Part shown: positions 31,705 through 42,790 of the stretch, piece by piece
How the letters are laid out: every line of letters starts with the position of its first letter
Position numbering within the stretch: the stretch's first letter is position 1
Origin: Ctenosaura bakeri
Taxonomy: Eukaryota > Chordata > Lepidosauria > Squamata > Iguanidae
DNA: 64,000 bases
Assembly: GCA_948474755.1 (NCBI GenBank)
Contig: CAOLHI010001031.1
Coordinates: 1 to 64,000, forward strand
Direction of reading: 5' to 3'
Notes under the pieces: generated by a model
What the model was told of the DNA's origin: nothing
Database searches by the model: none
Seen by the model: only the letters and a program-made list of their open reading frames with translations
Position numbers and translations under genes: made by a program

Positions 31705-34700
31705 CACAGGAAGGTAGTTAAGTAACAGTTTTTCCAAATCAAATCTATTGAAAATATAAACTGTGCACAATAAGCATCTGAGTCGATACTGGCGATGTTT
31801 TAATTTTAAGCAGTTCTACCATTTTGGTAACTTGAAAGTTTTTCCAAACCTAATTATGTGGGCTGCTTTGTGCTTATGCCATTTGGCTCAAAACTTTTTA
31901 AAATATATGACTTAAAGTTTTGAGGAGCAAGATTTGAACAGTAAAACTTGTACAATAATTCATCCACACAACAGAAACTGGGAGAAATTGAGAGAGAAAG
32001 TGAGATTCATTAGTTATCTGAACATCAGAAAGCCCCTAGGCTGAAATGCAAACTGTTCTGTATTATTTGGTATGTCTTGAAGGAGTTCCAGAATATACCA
32101 ATTAATCAGAGATGACTTTTTAATTTCCTATGACATATTGCAATAAATAAGATTATTAAAAGGAATCTAATCCATCTGGTGTGCAGAGGTCATGATTTAA
32201 TTAGGATTTATATATCAGAAATTAAACTGGGAGTGGAAGAAATGCCTAAAAGTGACAGAAAACTTTGAATACACCATTCCAGCTATTAATAATTCCTTAT
32301 TTTCTGCTCCTATGTCTTAATAAAGTAATTATCCTGAAGCGGATCATAACAAGAAACATTTTGTTTGTTTACTTAATTTTTTCATACACTCAATTGCTAA
32401 AGTACAGGGCAGACTTAGAAGTGTTTATGACAACATTGAGTTAAAGCAAGTTTGATTTGCTACTAAAATAATCTGAACTCTTCTTCTGGCATTAAGAAGT
32501 CAACACTATTGCTTATGATGCTGACTTAATCCTAGAAGCATACCAAGCAGTCACTATGGCCAATGGTCATGCTCCGTGGGAGGTTCTGGGAGTTGAAGTA
32601 GAGTAAGTTTCACAAAAGCTGTGGTGTAAGCTTACCCCTGTGATTACAGGATCTGCAGTGAGAACACAAGATGTTGACAGTAATGAAGGTTTTCAGACCA
32701 ACTTGTATGTTTAGAGAGGGCAGATATGAGCTCAGAAATAATCAACTCCACTGTGCATTTGAAGCAGTTATAAGCATATGTCTTCTGTATACATGTGGAA
32801 TGGGTCAGACAGGGTTTCCCCTCACATGGAACAGCACTCTGTGCATACAGATGTTTTTTGTTTTTTTTTAGTCTGTCCATACAGAGTATATATGGTACAT
32901 GTGTAGTTTCCCTGCTCTGGTGCATCAGGAGTCCATGTAGCAGGTCTAGTCTATGCAGTTCTCCCCTACGTGTTTGGATCATGGGAATGTGCACATATGT
33001 ACCTCCCCAATACACACTATAATTAAAGCCACTCTGAATTCAGAAGTATTTCAATTATTTTCTGAAGCTGCTCAGACCTTGGATTGTCCCCAGTTATACA
33101 GAATCTAGCAAATGTTCAAATATCAACTAGCAATTGTCAAAATTAGTCTAACAATTAGCCTAATCTCCAAGAAAGTAAAGTTCTATGTGTAGGAACAGCC
33201 TCTATGAAAGAAACACAGCAAACAATCCTTGACAACAAAATGCAATCAGCCATATCAGTCCCACAGCCAAAAGGAGTCTGCATCTGTACAGTGTACAAGG
33301 GAAATGGAAGTACTACATGAACTGTAGTTTTGATTTATCTGTAGGGGAGCTACTCCTATTTGATATGGACCTGTTTCGCAAATGCCACAACAAGACAAAC
33401 AAGGAATCTCAGCTTCCAGCAAAGGGGAGGAGAATGGGATATCCAAATATATGATTTTTCCCACGCTTGGGGAATAAGAAAAATAGTTATTATGTAACAA
33501 GGGAACTTTTATTTTTATCAATCTTTGTATGTATGATTGTTTTTATTGCATGTTATTTTTCTGTTAAGACACATCAATGGTGTATGGAAAGATGGAAAAT
33601 AAATATTATAAATTTATAAGGAGTCAGTGGCATAGCAAAACACATAATGAAGCCCTAGTATAACTTCCAGTGGTTGGCTCATCATAACATAATGGGAAGG
33701 GGAGACAGGACCTTACAGTGAAGACAGTTCTTCCTTGGCATTCTCTCAGAGATTCGGTCACCGGTCATAAATTGCTGAAAGCAGATTTTAATTTTGGTAA
33801 AAAGAGAGGGAAATTTAACAAAGCTGAAATTAGAAATGAATACAATTAAATAATACCAAAATTAAACTTCTGTCAAAGTGAATGGATATTCTGAAAGTCA
33901 ACAACTGTGGGATTCACACAAAAGATATCTAGTAATACAAGAAATGACAGTGTACTGTCAATGATTGAAAAATGTATAATCACAACTATGATTTATTGCT
34001 GAATTATAATGGAGATGACACATGAAAAACCCATAGAATCTTCTGTTTATAAAGATGGATTTGACATCAAGTCTCCTAGAATATTGGCAGAACTCCATCA
34101 AAGATGATGACGGTGGAGAATTTAGGTCAAATATTATTTTCAAATTTTCTATAAAAGACTTCTTCTCAACACAAAAATCTAGCATTCAGAGGTCTGCTCC
34201 TACAAATAGGATTCTCTGTATGGTCAAGAAAAGAATGATACTTGGAACTACTTTGTGTTTAAACTATAAAAAAATGAACAGTGGATTATGACTAGACAAC
34301 CTTGAGCTTCGGAGAACTACAAAAAAGTGAAATTCTTTCTAAAAGTTCTTCCTAGGGAGACAACACAGCACTTGATTTTGAGAATACTTTAAAACACTAC
34401 AGATCACATAACTCAATATGAGCACATTAAGATATCCATGCTGGGTTTCATAAGAACACCTAAAATGCCTGTTTTAGATCATCTCTAGAAACATATCTTC
34501 CCACTGGACATCACAGACGGAATTAGCATCTGGTCCTTCTTCACCACAGGGAGCCCAAGAGATAACAACCAGCTAAGAGCAAATTGTATTCTTTCCTCAG
34601 GCAGCAATGAAAGCAACATTTGTCCCTACCAGAATCTCTCGAACCAAACTAAGAAGACAGTTTGAATTTAAGACACATCAACAATTCGAGAAACTGCCCA

Positions 34701-34969
34701 GAAACAGGTCTATCCACAATAAGACGAAGCACTGTGCTGTATAGTCAGAAACACATACATATTCACAAGTCATTATCAACAACAAGCACAGTGGGCTGAA
34801 ATGATACTTCTGACATAGTTTCATCTGATGAAATGGACTGGATTTTACAAGAGCTGATGCTAGAAATTTATTTTTCTCAGCCTGAAAGGTGCTACAGGAG
34901 TCCTTTATATCTTTTTATCCTGACATAAAATATGGTTGTGCAAATACAATCTTAAATCATTACAACTAT
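31705..34969. other. No gene seen; one faint repeat relic
   Basis: AT-rich intronic-looking DNA. Near 32550-32605, ACTATGGCCAATGGTCATGC followed by TTCTGGGAGTTGAAGT resembles a motif common in old reptile SINE or MITE copies, but no ends can be placed. The open frames at 32644 and 32671 are unrecognised. Confidence 0.5.
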
Positions 34970-34980
34970 AAAATACACCT
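34970..34980. repeat. Left target-site duplication of the truncated L1
   Basis: AAAATACACCT, identical to 35647-35657 after the poly(A) tail. Confidence 0.8.
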
Positions 34981-35646
34981 TAGAATTCAGGTACCGGGCT
35001 TTGTTGGAAATGTTTAAAAGAGGTGGGTACGATATATCATATGTGGTGGACATGCCCAAAGGTCAAGAAATATTGGACTGAGATACATAACAGGATTTGC
35101 GAAATAATGAAGCTACAATTTCCTATGACTCCTGAATTGTATTTGTTAAATATGACAGATTTAGTAGACGGTATGAATATAAAGAAATATTGGAGAATAT
35201 TATTATATATGATAACAACCACACGTATTGAATACGTTAAGATATGGAAAACACAGCAAATACCTACAATAGAACAATGGTGGGGAACCTTTACTGAAAA
35301 TAAAAACGCTGACATAGTCTCTCAAAGACTGAAAGGGAAATCAGATGATGAAATTCAGAAAGAATGGCAAATTGTAGGTGATTGCTGGGTGATCTTTGAT
35401 AGAAGTCTATAATTCATGGTAATATGTGGAAAAATTTCATTGTGATGATTACGGCAGGGTAATGGAAATGCTATGTACTAACGTGTAAAATGGCTGAAAA
35501 ATGCAGTACAATGATATAACAATGTTAAGAGACTTTGGAAATGAAGTCTAGATCAGTTTGGAAGATTCAAGAAATAATTCATGTGAAATAGCAATAATAA
35601 ATTGCTGTTTTAATTGTGAAACTCTAATAAAATGATATTATAAAAA
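34981..35646 (+). mobile_element. 5'-truncated L1-clade LINE (end of ORF2, 3' UTR, poly(A))
   Basis: The plus strand carries the ORF2 C-terminus typical of L1, up to a stop at 35410-35412: IYHMWWTCPKVKKYW (the Cys/Trp-rich block), PELYLLNM, IKKYWRILLYMITTTRIEY, and a Lys/Glu-rich end. The Cys-rich block begins slightly upstream (WKCLKE near 35007). A short 3' UTR ends in GTGAAACTCTAATAAAATGA and a 9-A tail. The copy is flanked by an 11-bp direct repeat (34970-34980 and 35647-35657), so both insertion ends are defined. Only about 670 bp were copied. Confidence 0.9.
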
Positions 35647-35657
35647 AAAATACACCT
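35647..35657. repeat. Right target-site duplication of the truncated L1
   Basis: AAAATACACCT; its first bases merge with the poly(A) tail. Confidence 0.8.
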
Positions 35658-36351
35658 AACAATCCAGAACACACAGGAAAACTGCCACTGATTTGAATGC
35701 ACAAGACTAATGGTCTTCAAACTTTCTGTTGAAAAACTTCCTTTCCCAAGACTTCTCTCCTTATTTAGTATAAGATAATACTTATTTTCCAATGCAATCC
35801 AATTGTACTAAATAGAACCTTAAGAACACCATATTTTCTCCTTCTGGTGCTTAAAAATATTTTTTTGCTTCCAAACACAGTGGAATCCAGTAAAAAACTT
35901 TAAACACAAAAAACAAATGAAGTAATGCTATCTCAGGACTGCAGACAAATCTTAAGAATATAGGCTAGTAGGAAGAAAAATACGTCACCTGGGCAGTGTT
36001 CTAGGAAATTGGCTCATATCTGATAAACGTTTCCAACTAATAGATTTCATTTGATTGCATTATAGTGTACAAGTGGGATCTGAAGAAAATAAAGGATTGT
36101 ATTGTCCCTCATAAAACAAGGTCTCTTGTTCAAAGTTCTAGCCAGCAGCAGTCATACTTTTCCAGTATGGAATTCCACTCTTTACTCCTCCCCAACCTCC
36201 TTCCATTTTCTTTTTCCAACTTTCTCTCTATGTTATTCCATGGCTACCAAACACATAGAGTCCTCACTGGATTGTTTGTTTGTCCCTTTTGTTATTTTAA
36301 TAAGTTTTTCTGTATTTTCAACAAATCCAAGGGTTCCTTCAAGAACATCAT
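35658..36351. other. No gene seen
   Basis: AT-rich non-coding sequence. The overlapping plus frames at 36065 and 36102 are composition-driven, with no domain signature. Confidence 0.5.
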
Positions 36352-36473
36352 CACTTTTTCTATGGCCTCTGTTTTGGCTACAATCACAGTGATCTCATTA
36401 GTTTCACATTAGCACTTTTTCTGTGGCCTCTGTTTTGGCTACAATTACAATGATCTCGTTAGTTTCTTACAGT
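36352..36473. repeat. Tandem duplication, period ~61 bp
   Basis: CACTTTTTCTATGGCCTCTG ... TGATCTCATTAGTTTC (from 36352) is repeated from 36413 with four or five substitutions. Two copies only. Confidence 0.85.
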
Positions 36474-37140
36474 AACCAGCATATTAAAAATTACAGACCT
36501 CGTGTACAAATCTATAATTCCAAGACCTTCTGAAAAAACAAAATCTTTTAATGTGTTTGTCACTTTCCATATAGCAAACAATTAAACTAAGATTTCCCTG
36601 TCAGAAAAGAGTTGGGGAAGAGATTATGCAGGCAAACAGAAATTTATCCAATTATCCAACTATGCTTTGCAGGGGTGGGATTAAGAAAATACAGTCACAC
36701 CTAACTGGCACGTATATCAGTGAAACGTAAGGGGTTTAAGGCTACAGAACTGCAACCTGATTCACTGAGCCTTTTAATGGGCAAAAGGATAAAATAACTT
36801 CCTAATGGAAATCAGTATCATCCTAGTTGCACATTTCTCACTCATCACTTCCAGGAAGCCGTCTGGTCTCCCTGGACCATATATTGCTTCTGCCAGATGG
36901 AGGAGTCCCACAGCTATGGAGGTTTCAGCATATACAAATTAGATCTTCTCTTGTCACTGATACTGACACCGGTCAACAAATACAAAACCTTTTCTGTATG
37001 GGAGTGGTTTAATTCCCAGGAGCAAAAGAAGTTATTTTTAAACTTTATATATTGTTTATATACACAAAATAGGGGAACCATCCCCTCAATGTAAATGCTA
37101 GATGTTATACTAGAAAATGCCCTGAGTCTCCTTGGCAGCG
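36474..37140. other. No gene seen
   Basis: Non-coding sequence; small open frames near 36827-37159 have no recognisable content. Confidence 0.5.
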
Positions 37141-37275
37141 CTAGGAAATATTCATTCATTCAAATGATTATATCCCCACCTTTCCTCTGGAAAGCTCAAG
37201 GCTACTGAGTGGGATAAATCATAAATGAACAATTGAAGACAACACTCACAATACAACCATAAAGCATTACAATAT
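37141..37275 (-). mobile_element. L2-like LINE/SINE 3' tail relic
   Basis: A simple repeat ATTCATTCATTC precedes ATATCCCCACCTTTCCTCTG and AAGCTCAAGGCTACTGAGTG, which on the minus strand is the common reptile L2-type tail ending in a microsatellite. Short and diverged. Confidence 0.5.
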
Positions 37276-37963
37276 AAAAACATGAGATCATTTGTACCCT
37301 TGGCCCTATCCAAATGGTAGGATCACATCCAAATAACCCATTGCACTGGGCTTACCCTGTATATTTCTAATCACCTAAACAAAACCAATCATTTTTAATT
37401 ACAAGAGTAATTACTCCAAAACAAAAGAAAAAGTTTTCTGTCATGCCTTTAGAATGATAAAATTAACCACTTAATGTCTACTTCTATCAGAACTGGTTAC
37501 CTGTGCTTTTTCTTTTTTCTTTTAATTATACCATATAATGAAGTTACAGACAGTTATTCATGTATTTTCACCATTAAAATATATTTATATTGCCTTACAG
37601 AAAATTAGCTTTCCAATCCTTAGGGGAAAACACCACAAAAGTGTCTGAGAAATCATGGTCAAATTAGCTTAATTACTTCTTGTCAACTTGATTAGTTGCT
37701 GTTCTTTAATGCAAAAGCTGCCACTTGCAAATAATAGCAGTTGGTACCGGTTCAACTGATTGAGTGTCTACAGTGCATGAAACATGATAGGAAGTTCAGT
37801 ATTATCTTACAGCAATTCAGTTGAGAAGTCTTGTCCCAATGGTACATAAATCTGAAGTACCAGAAATTGTTGTATCAGTCCAACTAGGAGAGAAACGAAA
37901 GAAACACATTAAGTACCACATAAAAAAGCATGGAGTATATCAAGAGAGACACAAATGTTTTTA

Positions 37964-37965
<2 letters not shown>
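37276..37965. other. No gene seen
   Basis: AT-rich non-coding sequence. Confidence 0.5.

Positions 37966-38030
<65 letters not shown>
37966..38030. repeat. (ATT)n microsatellite, about 21 units
   Basis: An uninterrupted trinucleotide run; frames across it give poly-Ile, poly-Asn, poly-Leu or poly-Tyr products that are not real genes. Confidence 0.98.
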
Positions 38031-38031
<1 letters not shown>

Positions 38032-39504
38032 TTTCCCAAGGTCTATGTGGTATATGAACAGGAACTGGGGGCACAACAGAAAGAAACCAAACCAAACTGT
38101 GAGAAATGGAGGCATTTCCCAATTGGTGGCTCATCTAGAAATCACAATACTGACCACCTGACCCCCACCCCACAAAACCCCTACTTAATCACACTGCAGT
38201 TTCTCATTATGCTGAGAGAAGAAGACTGTGTATGCAGACACAAAATGTATATTCCACAAGGAGTCATAAAAATCAATCTAAACACTCGCAGCCACATTCT
38301 ATCAAATATACATGGTGATTATTCTTACTGATGACATGTTTAAACTCCATCTGAACCACTTAAGTAAGTCATCACACAATAGAATCCAGATAAGGACAGC
38401 TATGGGCAACTGAGAGTTTAATGTAATCTGAACAAATTTTTCTGTGTGTCTTAGTCATGATTGCAGAATTACAGGGACCAAGTTTATCAAGCACATTTTA
38501 ACCAATCCCAAAATACTATCTTAAAAACACTATTTGTGAAAATACTGAAATGTCTAGAAAGATTCCAAGACAAATTCTGATACTAACATGCAATTATGAA
38601 TGAGAGTCTGATTTTTTAGAAATGCACAGTTACCTAAAAGTATGTATGTATGTATGTATTTATTTATTTATTTGCCATGTAACATGAAACCATGTTAAAA
38701 GTGTATAATCCACTGGCAAATCAAAACCAAGAGGAAGTCACTGAGATCCAAACACATTTGTTGTTTCTGAAATGAAGGGAGAGTTGGTACAAGCTCTTCT
38801 TCCAGAGGCTGGCCACTGCATGGCTATGTCCAACTGGTAGCCATCTTTAATGTTGCAGATTTAGAGCTAAACAAACCTCTAAACAGGTGATTCAGTAGTA
38901 TAGCATATTTTAGTGATAATCCCACATTCCAGGCCTGGGCCAAAGACTCATATTTCCTGAGACAGGACACACCACTCCACTGCTCTCACCATCTATCAAT
39001 TCCCATCCCATGTCTTTGCTCTGCCCCCAATGTGGCCACCTTTTCTAATGAATGGACTTCTGTGCTTTAATCAGAAGCCTGGCCAACAATAAGAAGCCCA
39101 GCACCAGGGAAAGAACCAGAGCCTCATCACATCTTTGGCGCCAAGGAAGAGCAAGGTGGCTCCGAAAGGAGGCAAAAGGCTACAAGCTTCATTGCCCATA
39201 TTATGGTGGAGGATCTGTAACTTACACATATGAGCCTGAATGGGTCTGGAGAAAACAGATACAGCTTGTGAACACTGTATTCCCATCTCCACCCCTTCTT
39301 GGTTCTGTTATTGCAATGAAAAGACACATGACTGAACAAATGGAGAAGAGAGCAGTGGGGCAGCAAGACGAGATGACAAGGACTGAAAGGAAGCCAGTGA
39401 AACAAGACAGTAGCAGAGGAGCCCTTCTGATAAGAGAGAAAACAATGCAATTTTCCACTCCTCATATCCTGCTACCTGAGGTGATTGATTTATGGTAGAA
39501 CCAG
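38031..39504. other. No firm gene; one unrecognised 148-codon plus-strand frame
   Basis: Includes a compound TATG/TTTA microsatellite at 38640-38674. A plus frame at 39052-39498 is open for 148 codons, but the product has no recognised domain and no promoter, splice or polyadenylation context; it may be chance. Confidence 0.45.
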
Positions 39505-39650
39505 CCCTGCAGGTTCAATCCCTAGAATCTCCAGGTAAGTTTAAGGAACAAGTCTGCCTGAAACCTTGAAGAGCTTCTGCAATCAGGCAATACTGAGCTA
39601 GATGAACCACCAGTCTGACTGAGCACATGGCAGCTTTGTATATGCCCTCC
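39505..39650 (+). mobile_element. tRNA-derived SINE relic with B box
   Basis: AGGTTCAATCCC at 39511-39522 matches the RNA polymerase III B box (GGTTCRANNCC). Downstream are CTGCCTGAAACCTTGAAGAG and CAATACTGAGCTAGATGAAC ... CAGTCTGACTGAGCACATGG, a 3' body widespread in reptile SINEs. The A-box part upstream is not recognisable, so the copy is truncated or decayed. Confidence 0.65.
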
Positions 39651-41041
39651 TTTTCTATAGAAGTGTTTTGAACCTAATTTACATCAACAATCCTTTTGCA
39701 ACAGCAATGATCAACAGCATCAGGCTATCAAGTATATTTAACACAGCCTTGAGCAATCCCACCAATATTTGCTTGCTATTAACCCATACTTTAAAAAAAA
39801 AAAAGTTTAGAGCTTATTTCAATGCTTTAGTTTTAATTATGCGGTAATTAGCCTGTAGGATAAAACCCTAAAGAAACACAAAGTAGTAGAAGTCAACATG
39901 TTTCTTCAATTCACCACAAATCAAAGGAAATGGTAATTCAAATTTAAGCTGTTTCTAAACACAGAATTGCAATACTGTCTTAGTAATTAAGTGTTCTCAA
40001 ATTAAGCCCAAGCACTTTCTTGTAACCCTGCCAACAAACAATTCAAAGTCCCATTCCTCATAAAAGATGCATTAAATATTTAGAGATCTGAAAATTTTAT
40101 GGCAGAAATTTAAAATTAATTGAATCCATAAGCATTAGTGTTGTAGCATACTTTAAAATAGCTCATTTCTCATACTGCCAATGTTTGGAAAGTTAATTTG
40201 TAATTATACAAAATACTGTTCAGGAATTATTGGTATGTTCCCTTTAACCAAACACATCACATTGCAACCAAATCACATAGCTGAAAAATATAAATCCATA
40301 ATATCTATTGAAGTGACATCCAATTTAATTTAAAACAGTCAAACTTAATGTAGCTTCAACCCCACCAATCCTGAGAATTTCAAATACTTTTTTTCTAGTA
40401 AACTTTATATCCAGAAAGATAAGGTTAATATATCATAGGAAAGGGGGTAAACCGTATTTTAACCTTTGAATTTTTGGATTCAAATTTAAAAATAAAGGCA
40501 GGGCATTTAAAGATGTTAATAACCAGAAAGGGGGAAGCTACTCACAAGTTATTAGTTATACTATGCTACTCTGTTGAAAGAAGACATCTTCCATAAGACA
40601 CTTGATTTATAGTGCAATGTTATATATATCTACTCAGAAGTACAACCCATTTAGTTCAGTTGAATTTATTTTAGATGTGTATAGTAATGGAGCCTAAGTC
40701 ACATATGTCCTCCATATAAAGAAAGCTATAATGTTTGCACAGACAGCGCAGGGTAGGGGCCAGCAGTAACCACATGTATACGGCACAGTCTTTAAATGGT
40801 AACAATAATATATTGCTTATAACAAATTTGGCAAGGAATAAAAAGAGGACACAGCAACTGGGCAGTCCAACTGATAATCAGTTCACTATTCCAGTTGTGT
40901 ATGTGAGTGATGTTTGAAGTGGACAAGACCTCATGCCACTATCACATAGACCAATAATATAGAACCTGCCCATGGCCTAGGCGTATGGCAGACTCTGAGC
41001 TAGCTTGATACCTTGAATCCCCATCTCAAGATCCTTCACTT
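39651..41041. other. No gene seen
   Basis: AT-rich non-coding sequence with no clear repeat. Confidence 0.5.
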
Positions 41042-41199
41042 CAGTAGTTCTTAAGCTTTGGAGGAACAGCATTTTTTCCCACAATTTGCGAGACTTGTGC
41101 CCACTGGCTGCAGTTTTCTCTTCAAAACTCTCCAGGGAGTGGCAGCTGATGGCTCATGGACTGGTACTAGTCCACAGACCACCATTTTGAGTATCACTG
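41042..41199. mobile_element. Short hAT-like MITE (~158 bp)
   Basis: The ends are CAGTAGTTCTTAAGC (left) and, inverted, CAGTGATACTCAAAA (right), the CAGTGNTTCTCAA-type inverted termini of many hAT elements. The inner TGGTGGTCTGTGGAC (minus strand) resembles common vertebrate hAT MITEs. The 8-bp flanks do not match clearly. No coding capacity. Confidence 0.65.
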
Positions 41200-41378
41200 C
41201 CTTAAAGCAGTGGTGAACAATAGGGATGGAAATAATATTCACTGAATATTCACTGACCAAAAAATATTCATGACCAAAAAAATGGGTTTGTCAACACTGC
41301 AGTATGATGCACTGGTGAAAATTCTGCACAACCTTCATCCAGCATTCTTACATCCCAAGTGTTTTCAGGAAATTACCA
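41200..41378. other. No gene seen
   Basis: Short spacer with a doubled AATATTCACTGA motif near 41231. Confidence 0.5.
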
Positions 41379-41541
41379 TATTTGCTGGTGTATATAAGAT
41401 ACACCAGCATACAAGACGCACCCCATCTATATGCTGGCAAATATTGTTTGCCGGCATATAAGATGCACTGGCGTATAAGACACACCCCATTTTCAAACAG
41501 TATTTTTCAGGGAAAAAAGTGTCTTATACACCAGCAAATAG
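41379..41541. mobile_element. Terminal-inverted-repeat MITE with internal TATAAGA(C/T) repeats
   Basis: Left end TATTTGCTGGTGTATA is matched inverted at the right end (TATACACCAGCAAATA). Inside, ATAAGAYRCACY-type units recur four times in the order seen in a widespread vertebrate MITE (ATAAGACGCACC repeats). About 163 bp, no coding capacity. The superfamily was not assigned. Confidence 0.75.
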
Positions 41542-42074
41542 GATATTCTATGTAGAAATACATGGGGGGGTGACAACTGTGGGATTTTCAGAAGGCCATG
41601 TGTGAGTTTTTGTGCATACAAGCTGTTTTCGACACAAAAAGAAGCAACCCTACACAACAAAAACCTTACATAAAAGTCTTGCACAAAAAACAGCAATCTT
41701 GCAACCCCCTCACAAAACACCCAACAACCCAGGCATACAATTATACTGCACCAGTTTGCTCATTTCTCCAGAATAATTTTGCTGTGCATACCTGCAACTT
41801 CATAGAAAATAGCAATCTGGTGCACATGTACACACACACAGAGGTGCCTAGAATAGTGGGCGGTTTTTTGCACAAGAACTTCACAATTCCCACACAATAC
41901 ATTATATATATTTCTGTGAAGAATAATTTCCTGAGATGCTTTGTCATATGTGAATACTGGATGAGAAACGCACAAAAATATTTGTTTTTCTGCACCGAAG
42001 AGAAGACTGGAAATTACCATCCTCAACGACAACAATGAAATAAATGAATACCAACATTCCTAATGGGCAATGAC
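41542..42074. other. No gene seen
   Basis: Open frames on both strands in 41598-42038 are unrecognised and overlap each other; no support for a gene. Confidence 0.45.
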
Positions 42075-42790
42075 ACTACGTTTCCACAGTGATGGGACTG
42101 CATACTCCTGTGAGGCAAGAGGCTCTGCTGATAGTAAGCACTGCTGCTGGTAGGGTCTCCCATGACAGACACACTTTTGTTGAGGAGCTAGACTAAATGT
42201 GCCAACCAGCTAGTGGGAAGCAGCAGCAGCAGTGGGTGGTGACATTGGCAGAGGACCTCTCAGAGACAGTGGCAGTGACAGAACAGTTAATGCTTGTTAG
42301 TAATGCACAGAAGGGTGCACAGTTAACCTCCTTTAGAATATCTTTTACCATGAAAACCCTATGATGAGACAATCCAAAATGAAACATGAGATACTGCCAG
42401 CAGATGAAACCCCTAGGTCGGATTACACTCAATGAACTATTAGGATATAGCAGAGGACAACGATGAGGAGCACTGTGGCTAAAGATGCAATGGGACTCAA
42501 GCCAAAAGGACATTCTGCTGTTAATATAAGAAAGGAAAATCCAAAGCTGCACAACACATGTTACAAGGACACGGAATGTGAGAAACATGAAAGCTAGACA
42601 CAGTAAAACAAGAAATGGAATATATAAACATAGCAATACTTGGAGTGAGTGAGCTAAAGTGGACAGGAATGAGACATCTTCGGTCACAAAGTTACATATT
42701 ACACATAATTGGACTGTGGGGGAAAGGACACGGGTCTCATACAGGCCACATAGAGAATGACTGCAGGACATATGTGTCTCTCTGCTTTTG
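42075..42790 (+). mobile_element. RTE/Bov-B-like LINE relic (5' region and start of endonuclease)
   Basis: At 42555-42700 the plus strand encodes pieces of the N-terminal endonuclease of RTE/Bov-B elements: TRNVRNMKA, then after a frame change ILGVSELKWTGM. In this family that block precedes the apurinic-type endonuclease active site. Upstream sequence (GAGGCAAGAGGCTCTG ... GCTGCTGGTAGGGTCTCCCA) fits the element's 5' leader. The copy decays soon after 42790. The 192-codon minus frame across it is antisense. Confidence 0.7.

Noticed and set aside
37821..38331. Several long frames across the (ATT)n run
   Set aside because: They exist only because a trinucleotide repeat lacks stops; products are poly-Ile, poly-Leu, poly-Tyr or poly-Asn.
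39052..39498. 148-codon plus-strand frame
   Set aside because: No domain signature, no splice or promoter context, and overlapping open frames on the other strand; probably chance.
42193..42771. 192-codon minus-strand frame
   Set aside because: Antisense to the RTE/Bov-B relic; its product resembles no known protein.
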